Below, in pieces: positions 46,509 to 56,414 of a stretch of DNA of 64,000 bases (position 1 is its first letter; every line of letters begins with the position of its first letter). A model generated the notes under the pieces. It was not told the origin of the DNA and searched no databases. It saw only the letters and a list, made by a program, of their open reading frames with translations. The position numbers and the translations under genes were made by a program. The stretch spans positions 129,612,860 to 129,676,859 of the forward strand of contig NC_092860.1 of the NCBI RefSeq assembly GCF_032062135.1, in the 5' to 3' direction. This stretch comes from Pyxicephalus adspersus (Eukaryota; Chordata; Amphibia; Anura; Pyxicephalidae).

Positions 46509-48339
46509 ACCAGGGAAAATTGTGTTTCATTTTCAATCTGACTGCATATAGTGTACTTGTTGCCCTTCTTTGCTCAAATACATACATCCCAGCCTCTGTT
46601 CCCATAAAAAGCTAAAAAAATTGGCTTTATAATGTGTCTTTACTGTATTGACCGTGCCAACTTATGCCCAAATAAGACACTTATATTTAGATTGGATTGA
46701 ATATATGCACCAGTAGTGTTGGGTATTTACTCAACCACTTGTATTTATGGAAAACAAGCCCCCAAAGGAAACCCAACACTATTTTAATACCAGCTTAAAA
46801 GTACAAAATAGGAAAATACCAATGTGTTAACGTCTGAAAACTTTTCCACGTAAACTGTCAATGACATGAATCAGGAGTGGGATTTGTAGTTGACAGATAT
46901 TTACTCAGATCAAAATAAATCAGGACAAATTTGCTCCTCTCTTTTGGCTACATCTACATTTAATATAAATATAGTGATTAAATTCCGTCAGCTCTAATAT
47001 GTATCCAGTCACAAGCTGTATTTTAATTGATCATATTCTACATGACTTAATTAAGTAAGGTAAAGTCATTCTCTGAAATAAAAAGAGAAACCATACTTGT
47101 CATACCTCATACCTCGAAAATTAGAATGGGCACTGTGGGGTGAGGGAAGCAACTTGGTTTTGTTACATATCACCTAGGGAAGACTAGAAGTGTTTCCTTC
47201 CAATTCCAGTTCAGCAAAGACACCTGGTTATCTTATTAAAAGTACAACAGACATTCTAAATTGTATGAATGCTAGTGATATAATAAACTAGGTTGACCTT
47301 CCTGTTCAAAAGTCCCACTGTATAGATAACAAGGACTTGAATTGATAGAGTAGTTTGAAGGTCTTGGTAAGATAAAAATGACATACATGAAGAATAAGGG
47401 TCTTCGTCAGATACCACAGTAACACACATGCACAATTTAGATAAAGAAGAATGTTAAGTCTCACCAGTTGCCAGTGTATACCACTCAAAATAATACTGGC
47501 TTTAGCCCTAAATCATATACTAAAGCATATACCAAGAACAAATACATAATATATTGTAGCTTACTAGTCCTTAGATTTGGTTATGGCTTTGGAACACAGT
47601 TCAATGTAGGTAGTACAAAACTCACTAAAGGTAGCCTAAAAAATGTTATATAGCAAACTTGATGTTTTTCATTGACAAAAAGACATAGATTTTGTTGCTG
47701 TACCTGTTATCTTCACTGCCCAGTATATATTAGCAAAACCAGTTAATTCCACGTTTCTGCCACAGGGCTTTGGGACACAGCCAAAAGCAAAGTAGTTCAG
47801 CCCTTTTTAACAGTCACATTAAAAATGTATATGTAAGCAAAGGTAGCCTGCGGAAATTTAATGATATGTTTGTTTACCTCATCAAAATGTTAAGGCTAAT
47901 GCCCAGAATGTTTAAGCTTGTCTATTTATTAACATTGTTTTCTGTTTAGGAACATATCAATGTTGTATGAGCTGATCAACTCTAATTGGATCTAACTTAA
48001 TTAATAAATTATTGGGCATGGTGTGTCCCAATACCTTGTAGCAGTTGCTCATGCTCTGACTCCCACACAAATCGGTTCAGCTCAAATAATAAATGCATGA
48101 CCATGATATGATAATTATTGTTTGTAAGCTTGCCCAGTTACATGCTATGGGCTATATTCTTATAGTTAGATGTAGAGATTGGAAATTCAAGGTATACACA
48201 TAATTAAAAACCATACTGAAACAATAGTAATGGTGGAACTTTCTCTTTCCATAGCAGCTCCAAAAAAGAACATCTAGTAAATAAGTATATAGTAGGAATT
48301 AGTATCAGTTGAAACTTTTGCAATACAGCCTTCTATTAG
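46509..48339. other. Intergenic AT-rich DNA, no gene seen
   Basis: 47930-48060 and 46960-47060 are repeat-free patches rich in TTAATTAA-type words. Nothing is recognised with confidence. Confidence 0.5.
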
Positions 48340-48770
48340 CAGATAAGTAGTAATTAATGTATTGTCTGTTAAAGGCTGCTGCTTCAGCATTAAATGAATG
48401 CAGGCTTCTTTTTTTCTGGTTGCTCATATAGACGTAATTCCTATTATCAATCTCACACACTGCTTTATATTATGTATGTTTACTGTGAATATAGAAGATT
48501 TAATCATTGGGACATAGCTTTAGATTGATCTACAGAGTCTTTTGAAAGTATTCTCTAGAATTATATGAAGCAGCCAGAGCTATATTAGCTGTAATGCTTC
48601 TCCAGTCTATTGTAACGGAGGTACATAGGTTATATTAATGTACAACTTCTCATATAAACAGATTGGCTGCATGCTCTAGTCATCATGTTCTGATGTAGAT
48701 GCCATTTCCTGCTGTACCATTTCTATTTCACTACTTTGCTGTACGTAGGCATGGAATGTTGTTGTGGTTG
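48340..48770. promoter_or_regulatory. Candidate conserved noncoding element
   Basis: About 430 bp of complex repeat-free sequence with AGTAATTAATG and CATTAAATGAATG homeodomain-type words and CCAGAGCTATATTAGCTG. It ends just before an AT tract. Evidence is texture only. Confidence 0.22.
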
Positions 48771-48779
48771 ATAACCATG

Positions 48780-48822
48780 TATATATTTTTTATATATCTT
48801 TATATATATATATATATATAGA
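48780..48822. repeat. Imperfect (TA)n tract
   Basis: TA-rich stretch with two T-run interruptions, ending in nine clean TA units. Confidence 0.9.
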
Positions 48823-49353
48823 TAAATAAAACAAGATGTTCATAATTTAAGTAAGCGCGGACCAAAAAAAATGAATGCAATTGGATGAGCATGGCAGCCA
48901 GGTTATATTCATTTTCAGAGAAATAAAACTATTTTGACATTACCATAAAATGGTAAATCACTTTTTTTTTCCTCTAAAATACTTAAGCTGTGAGTTCACT
49001 CGAAAAGGTTCTCACCTCTGCATCTTCCAATTTTTCTCACTGAAGCTGTCTCCTCTGTTATGTAAGATTAATATTTATTTTGAGATTGAAACATTTACTA
49101 AACAGATGCATCAAAAAAGAAAGGTCACTACTAGATCCAAGGTGGTTTACCTATCTGCATATCATAGAACTGATGGAAATTCCTTTCTTCGCTCATTCAA
49201 CAATATGGTAAAATGTGCCCAGCATTTCCAATCATAGCCTGGCTACCCATTTTGACAATGTTCATACAACAAATTAATTGAGGAAGGTTTTCTGTGGAAC
49301 CACTTTCTTCTAATTTCATGATACAACCCTATGATTCATGTCAGATACAGGTG
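48823..49353. other. Intergenic AT-rich DNA, nothing recognised
   Basis: The 95-codon open frame at 48950-49237 shows no domain and sits in AT-rich, T-run-containing DNA. I do not accept it as a gene. Confidence 0.5.
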
Positions 49354-49693
49354 TTAGGCTATGTACACACGTGCAATAATTGTCGTTGGAAAGGATCTTT
49401 CATGATCCTTTCCAACGATAAATGACTGCACGATGCATGAACAAGTGTTGTAAACATACAACACTATTCTGCTCAATGAAGACGGGAGGTGGAGAACGAC
49501 AGAGCAGCACCCCACTGCGCTCTCTCCCCCTTCACTTTCATTATGATCGTTCGTCGTCCATCATCTGTGGATCTGCCAGGACAATCATTGAGACGATGGA
49601 CAACGAGCCCTGCTCACACACAAGATTCTCATCCGATATCAGCCTTGAGGCGATTATCGGATGAGAACCTTTGCACGTGTGTACCCAGCCTAA
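49354..49693. mobile_element. Palindromic MITE, family B, long copy
   Basis: The ends are TTAGGCTATGTACACACGTG and GCACGTGTGTACCCAGCCTA. It shares with 8227-8491 the inner hairpin CGTTGGAAAGGA / TCCTTTCCAACG and the downstream words GACTGCAC and GAACAA. The extra length comes from a GC-richer centre (about 49480-49620). The open frames at 49422-49744 lie within it. Confidence 0.9.
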
Positions 49694-49757
49694 ATTGTGT
49701 AAGTTATAGTACATAGCTAAAGGTGTAAATAATTGTCCAATCACAAGGGATGATAAT

Positions 49758-49843
49758 TTGGCATTATATGTGAGTAACAGATGGTATTGAAGACCTGAAC
49801 ACTTGGCTCCTTAACACCATCTGTCACTCATATATAATAGCAA
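49758..49843. repeat. Long single hairpin, microRNA-precursor-like
   Basis: ATTATATGTGAGTAACAGAT and the bases after it (49763-49788) pair with the segment at about 49813-49838, matching at 23 of 26 positions. The loop is about 24 bases. The stem extends outward weakly through TTG/CAA. On either strand, one or two of the three mismatches become G-U pairs. Size and near-perfect stem fit a pre-miRNA or a very short MITE. No second copy in the window. Confidence 0.75.
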
Positions 49844-51540
49844 TCTTGTGTTTATGGTTTTTCATGTTGGAAAGCATATGCTTGCTTTGCAAAGTGAATG
49901 CTTGTAAATAGGATACCCATGTGTTCACTCTGGACGACCAACTATGTTGGAAGATTTTAATTAATGTTTACTAAATTCTTTTTGATAGTACATGATCAGG
50001 TTCAAAATTGTACACAGTTTCACCACATTCAGTATCATTCCCAGTGCTAGGTGAACAGTCTCCACAATCAGACAATCACACAGTATGATCACAAGTATGA
50101 AACATTATAAATCTTAAAAACTTTACACTTAAAGAATTAAAAGTGGAATAACATGTTACTAATTAATTGTATTTACGTTTCTTTGAATAATGAATTGTAA
50201 ATGTATAAATGTTACCATTGAGCCTTTCTAATAAATAATAGTTGTTTCGCCTATGTGTTGGGACATACTGTGTTTCCTCCTACACTGCCAGGTCCAATGT
50301 ATCTGAACAATAAAATAATTATCTTGAAAGAAAACATATAATTCAGGCAGCATTCTGAACTGAAAAATAGCCACTATTATTTTCCTAATGTACCGTATTT
50401 CTATTTAGTGCAATGTCACAGCACACAGTAGCTGTATGATTAACAAAAATTGAAATACAATAAAGATCTGAGTGCAGAAACCTACAATAGTCCAATGAAG
50501 TTTATCATTTATTTATTATTTAGTCATCTGAATACAATCCAATTGTATGAATACAATCTAATTGCTTGCCATTCACCCCTAAATTTTATTTTGCCCCTTT
50601 TAACAGAATACAATTGTAGAGATTGTATAGAAATATTTTCTCAGTGTGATTACTGAAATCATAAAGGTAAATACTGTTTAAAATAACAGGGACACAATTT
50701 AGGACAGTTATACAGTTCAATGGTATTTGTGGTATTTATCACAGCAGTATAAACAACTGAAAAATACATAGGGGTCAGTTTATAAAGTAGTGAGTCAGTC
50801 ATTCACCAAACATTATCTGATGGAGAAACATCCATGTCCATGTGTTTTTATTGGCAGTATTTGGAAATCCTTTTAAAATCAATTAATTTTTGCATTTACG
50901 AAATACCACCCTTATACATAGCTGCATAATATTGGACATGCCATGGGCAGAAAAAGACACACAGATGATAGGTAAACAAAGCTTAATCCATGAGACAGTA
51001 AACTCCATCTGACAAGTGAATGAATGCCAGGTGAATTGGATGATCAGATCAGTCTTTTTATTGTTTATGTCCTCACTCCATGTCAGTTTGTCCACCTCCT
51101 GACTATATCCTCCAGTCTCGGTAAGTTTTAATGATCAGGGATCAGTCCTAAGAGCCATCCACCCTGCAGTAGCAACTGCTACGTGATGTGGAAAAGTCAA
51201 AAAGCATAGGCATAGCTTGACAGTGTGGGGTAACAATGAGGCTGCCAGGACACCATGAGGAGCCCCAGAAACAAGTACTGTTTTGGAAATCCTGGAATGG
51301 TTGGGAGCTATTATATTCCTTTGTTGAAACTCTGTTCACTATTAGGTAAAAAACATTGTTATGTTGTACAGGAAAACATAACATAACAGGTGTTATAATA
51401 CTTTTTATTATTATAATATTATAATACTATTTAAAGAGGACCTTGACACAAGAAGTTAAGGTATAACCTACCTGTGTGTGTCAACATATGTATATTTTAT
51501 AAGACCCAACAAGGATAGGTAAATTTTAATCATCCCATTT
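49844..51540. other. Intergenic AT-rich DNA, nothing recognised
   Basis: No gene seen. Around 50530-50565 the word GAATACAATC recurs with AATTG between, a small duplication. Confidence 0.5.
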
Positions 51541-52310
51541 GGGAGATTTCAGTTATCCTTACAAGTTATAAAGGTTGCAAACCTTTATAACTTTTTAACT
51601 TGGCTTCTCTCAGCCAATCAAAGAGCACTAGAGGTTTTGAATGGGGAGACTTGTCCCTATTCAACCTCTAGTGCCGGGGATCGCACACAGGATTCCCAGA
51701 GCTGCATGAACGAATGCAGTCCTGAGAATCCACTGTGATCCCGAAGCACTAGAAGTTTATTAACCTCTAGTGCCCGGGGATTGCAGTGGAACTGCAGATG
51801 AACTCTCAATGGAGTTTCTCCATTGAGAGTTCATCTGCAATTCAGTTCCTATGGTCACCACAGCTGAATGGAAGAGGCGCACAAGTTCCTTCAATCAGGT
51901 GTGACTGCAGGTGAACTCTCAATGGAGTTTCATCATTGAGAGTTCATCTGGAGTTCAGTTCCCACGGTCACTGGGCTGTACTTATCAGCCCTGTGACCAT
52001 GGGAACTGAACTGCAGATGAACTCTCAATGGAGAAACTCCATTGAGAGTTCATCTGCAGTTCCACTGCGACCCTCGGGCACTAGAGGTTAATTAACCTCT
52101 AGTGCCGGGGATTGCAAAAAGGAGGATTCCCAAGGCTGCAAGAATGAATGCAGCCCTAAGAATCCACTGCTATCCCGGGGCACTAGAGGTTAATTAACCT
52201 CTAGTTCCAGGGATCATAATGATTTCTTATTTTCTCTGATGGTTTCTCGAAATCAGTTCAAAATTTTGCAGACCCTCTGGATGTTCGAAAAAATTTTTGC
52301 GAGAGGCCAG
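51541..52310. mobile_element. hAT-like serial-hairpin element, family G, expanded copy
   Basis: A chain of perfect or near-perfect hairpins: 51565-51591 (GTTATAAAGGTT, 3-base loop), 51625-51674, 51746-51773, 51793-51839 (22-bp perfect stem, TTT loop), 51909-51950, 52011-52059 (23-bp perfect stem, AAA loop), 52077-52106 (30-bp perfect palindrome, GGCACTAGAGGTTAA and complement) and 52179-52208 (the same with one change). Segments 51952-52011 also fold (AGTTCAGTTCCCACGGTCAC with its complement). It shares CAGCCAATCAAAGAGCACTA with the 24.8 kb copy, and its right end is the reverse of the 45923 left end (CAGACC... for GGGTCTG). The terminal TAGGGATGAGC ends are decayed, so borders are approximate. 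Confidence 0.8.
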
Positions 52311-53781
52311 GGTCAGCATCCAAAGTGTTCTAGGTCTTCCTTGGGTCATTTCTTGACCAGAACAGTTCCAGTACTAAGCACTTATAAATTCCATCAAATG
52401 ACCTAAGCTCAATCAAGAGGAACTTTTTGCAAATATTGCAAATGTCCTAGATTTCTAAATAAATCCCATTCATCAGAGCTATAAAAATTGCTCCAAAATG
52501 TGTTGGATTCAAAATCCTATTCTCATATAAAGCATCTTTTCCATCCATTTTTATTTTTCACTCAATATATGATTATTTTTTCACTTTTACATTTTGTGCA
52601 AATGGCATATGTTTGTTCACACTTGATGGACTTTGGTTTGCAAGTAAACACATCCATGTTCCTGCCAAAAAAGCTGACAGGAGATTTAGCAAAGTATTAA
52701 AAAAGGGTTTGCATGCAAGTTTGGATGTTTGACCTAGTTGCTTGACATTAACCTTATCTGGACATTGATAAGGACAAGATTTAATCCTCTCTACGTACAT
52801 CAGTGCCATAATGAAAAACATATCTGTTCTTTTAGGGAAAAAAATGTACTTTTTTATAATAAAAAAAATACTTTTTTTGTTTAAATTGAACAGAAATAGA
52901 GAATTAGTTTTATTAACCTTTAATTAAAAAACATTAAAGAGCAGCCTAAGAGGATGTTCTTGCTGTAAAGAATTAATGTGTAAGATTACTGTGGGCATAA
53001 AATGGTTGTTTGAGAATATTCTTTGTGTTACTATTAATGTTTCCTAATTAAACTAATTTATGCAGCTTTATAGACAATGCAATTCACATACATTGTTTAA
53101 TCACCAACTCTTTTCATTTACTATTCCCCTTCTTTCTGTCATACTCATAGATAAAAATCATACTATTGTGAATTAACAAGTAACAGATGAAGCCTAAAAC
53201 ATTATCTTTACAACATGAAAATAGACACCTAATTGAATTCATAAACTATTGCCAAAGAACAAAAATGCAATAGTATTCACAATTAATATGGCTATGATTA
53301 AAAATGCACTTATGGGTTGGCACTGCTATTTAATCATATGGAAGAGACAATTATTACTATGGTAACTACAGAAGACAAAACCAGTTCAAGTCAAATTAAT
53401 CTAAAAATTGGCATAATCGAAAAAACCTTGGTAAAACCTTATAAAAATACCCAATCTGAGGTGTAGATCTGGTGGCACTATAGCCACAACTGAAATGTTC
53501 TAACTAGTAAATTTGTTTTAATGCTGGCATAGTTCTAAGGAGCTTTTAGTGTAGAAATAAAACTGTAATACCTAATTATTTAAATTAAATTTAAATACTT
53601 AACCTAATCCATACAAATAAATGTTTACCATATAACCTACTCAGTCAAGTCAGAACTGAAACTAAAGCTTTAACTAAACATATTCATGAAAATGAAATAA
53701 AACAATTGTCCCTGGAAAAAAAAGAGAACATATTTGCCTGTCCTACCACCCACATCAATCTGTTGAAAAAGGATCTTCCAT
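52311..53781. other. Intergenic AT-rich DNA
   Basis: 52960-53330 is a repeat-free stretch with several homeodomain-type cores (TTCCTAATTAAAC, CACAATTAATATGG) that might be conserved noncoding DNA. No gene recognised. Confidence 0.4.
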
Positions 53782-54103
53782 TTAAATGCTTAGGAATCAA
53801 CAATTTCAGGAGTTTGATTCTTTCCCCTTAGAAAGCCTAGGCGATCAAGATTTAATGGGAGCGCAAAGCATCCTGGGATACCTACGTCACACATCCCGAA
53901 AGGCTCTGGCTGCTCCTTCTGCGCATGCAAAAGAGATGCCGTTCTCACGCATGCGTAGTGAATATCGTGAAGTGAAGATCAAAGATGACGGTGCCCAACG
54001 GTGCTTCCTCTGCGCCGATCATGGGAAGGACTAGAATGATCGAGGGACCTGCGGGATCAAAGGTAAGTTTCATTTTTTTTGTTATTAGTTTAGTTCGTTT
54101 TAA
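53782..54103. repeat. Possible MITE between TTAA sites
   Basis: A GC-rich block sits in AT-rich DNA, bounded by TTAA at 53782-53785 and 54100-54103, with weakly inverted inner ends (ATGCTTAGGAA and TTAGTTCGTT). Inside, CTGCGCATGC and GCATGCGTAG form an inverted pair. The 82-codon open frame at 53786-54034 is contained in it and has no recognised domain. Confidence 0.4.
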
Positions 54104-54128
54104 GCTTGTCTGCAAGTTCAAAGTTTTA

Positions 54129-54313
54129 TGGCCAATCAGCATGAACTTTAATTTAATACCTGAGTTTGCCTTAGTGTGTGGGAGAAGATTTGGTAGAAAG
54201 ACTTGTAGTAGCTTCATATTTTGGAACCACAGCTTGGAGGTCTGATATCTTCCTTCCTTTTATTAAATCTTCTTCCACACACCAAGACAAACTGGGGTAC
54301 TGAACTGATGGCC
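54129..54313. mobile_element. Foldback/MITE of about 185 bp
   Basis: The two arms of about 50-60 bp are inverted copies. The left arm has TGGCCAATCAG, CCTGAGTTTGCCTTAGTGTG and GGGAGAAGATTT. The right arm has AAATCTTCTTCCACACACC, AAGACAAACTGGGG and CTGATGGCCA. The central 70 bp is unpaired. No coding capacity. Confidence 0.75.
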
Positions 54314-54529
54314 ACATCTGGACATACAGTACACTACCCATCTAATTCAAACTACCTATATAAATTATACCGTAATTGTGGTATAAAAGCTCAAATCAAG
54401 GAAAATGAAGGTATTTACACTAGTTCCAACAAATACATGCAACTTGTTTTAAAAACTCACAATTGCTTTTTTTATACTTGTCTGGAGAGTACCTGTATAT
54501 ATCAGAAACACAGCACATAGTCCTCTCTT

Positions 54530-54718
54530 GGGCCCTGATTTTTGAAAGCTCTCCAAGGCTGGGGAGAATACACTTTCAAAAGTGAAGCTGGGTGATCCAG
54601 CAAACCTGAAATGGATCTGGTCCAGGATTCAAAACATTTGCTAGCAAATGATGTTTAAAAATCCATTCCATGTTTTATGGATCACCCAGCTTCACTTCTG
54701 AAGTGTATTCTATTGTAT
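54530..54718. mobile_element. Palindromic MITE, family A, near-complete copy
   Basis: It begins GGGCCCTGATTTTTGAAAGC, has both inverted arms (GTGAAGCTGGGTGATCCAGC and GGATCACCCAGCTTCAC) and the centre AACATTTGCTAGCAAATGAT. The outermost right end is missing: it stops after GTGTATTCTATTGTATA. Confidence 0.92.
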
Positions 54719-55434
54719 ACGCTACACCTTTACTGCCCTTCTAGTGACCCTGTAATGTCTCCTGACAGGTAGTTATGCAGAAAGAAAGGTATACTCTAGT
54801 CAAAACAAAAAAAATGAATATTGAGACACATATAATGGCCATGGCCTACCTAATCAGTATTCTAGTTTCTCAACCAGGTATATCTGCATTGCATCTAACC
54901 ATCCCATTATGTGTCATTGGTAAACTGTTTATATTAGTACAAATATCCAAAAAGGACAGAACAATACTGCAACAGATATTACAATAATACTTTATTGTTT
55001 AACAGAATACATACATAATTTTAGGGTCAGTGCACTTTGCTTTTGTTCACTTTAAAACTCCTTATCTAAGTTCAAAAGAATGCAGAAACAGCTTGAGTAA
55101 TATCAGATACGCCTCCAACTGATATTAATAGCATGCTGCATGTGCCTATTGAAGCCCATTGACACAGGCCATTATACCTATCAACACTATGCACTTGCCT
55201 GTAACCCTTTTCACTTGAGTTTCTGATCAATGTAAATTACAAACTATGAAGCCTTAAAAAAAAATATATTTCTAGATTTCATGCTTGCTATTATAACTGT
55301 GGTCACTTTAAATATTGGAGGAACTTTTTTACTGCTTTTAAAGTATATTTTATTATTTTGTGTGGGATGTCTGCCTGCTCAATTCAGTTAATTAATTATT
55401 AGATTATATTTCTGTATACTCTACACAGAGTTTA

Positions 55435-55486
<52 letters not shown>

Positions 55487-56125
55487 ATGCAGTTTTTATT
55501 GTAAAAAATTCTCCTAAATTTCAGAGGGCTCAAATTAAAAAAAAATCTGGTGTCTGCATGATTTTCTTTACTTACAGAGCTGAAAGAAGGATAGGGTGAG
55601 GAGAACATGTAACATCACCAAACCAGACCAAAGAAACCTGTTAAAATAACGTATGTTTATTATTATTAAGGGTTGCTTTGCATGGATTGGAAGTAATTGA
55701 ATACCCAGTGCTGCAACAGAGGAAAGTGGCTGTTCCTCAAACAACAACTGCTATTTAAAATGTAAGTTGTTATGAGAATGTGTTAGATATCCAGATATAA
55801 CTGCTTGCTGTAAGTTTCAAATGTAAAATATGCATGTGACAGCAATCCCACTATATTACATATTGAACACCCTATTTTCCATCCTAAAGATATACAGAAT
55901 AAATTTCCCATTTTTGCTTTTCCTAGCAGAATTAAAAAGAACACACTGACATTAGCAAACAAGAAATATGCATTATAAAACTAAACTTCAGCACGTCTAT
56001 GACATCTTCAGAAATATATACACATTATTATGATCTTTATATATAGAACTTGCCTAAGTATTTAAAACTTAATACAACTGCACATTAAAATTTGAAAATG
56101 TATTCTTTTCTAGCTCCAAAACATC
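54719..56125. other. Intergenic AT-rich DNA with microsatellite
   Basis: Contains the AT tract listed at 55438-55484. No gene seen. Confidence 0.5.
55438..55484. repeat. (AT)n microsatellite
   Basis: About 23 uninterrupted AT units. Confidence 0.97.
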
Positions 56126-56133
56126 CTTTAAGC

Positions 56134-56406
56134 CAGTGGTCGCCAACCTTTTCTGTTCCGCGGACTACTAAAATCACCGGCTCCTGACCGTGCATGCGCG
56201 GGGAGCTGGGTGTCACTCAAAGGGGGAGAAACCTCTCCCAGAGTGACGTCATTATGACATAACCCCGCCCACTCTCCCATCGCTGATTGAAGCCTACGAT
56301 GGGAGGGTGGGGGGTTATGTTCAGGGACACAGCCCGCCACTGCCCTAAACCTGGGAAATGCACGGGGGACATGGTCCACGGCTCTAACCAGTGGGGGGTA
56401 CGGCTG
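56134..56406 (+). mobile_element. hAT-like MITE, family D, with 8-bp duplication
   Basis: The left end is CAGTGGTCGCCAACCTTTTC followed by GCGGACTACT. The right end GTACGGCTG reverses to CAGCCGTAC. Flanks CTTTAAGC (56126-56133) and CTCTAAGC (56407-56414) match at 7 of 8. The body has GTGTCACTCAAAGGGGGAGA, a CGTCATTATGAC palindrome and the CCCACTCTCCCATCG / CGATGGGAGGGTGGG hairpin. Non-coding, 273 bp. Confidence 0.87.
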
Positions 56407-56414
56407 CTCTAAGC

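Noticed and set aside
48950..49237. 95-codon plus-strand frame
   Set aside because: No domain recognised. It starts in a T-run region and ends without any exon context.
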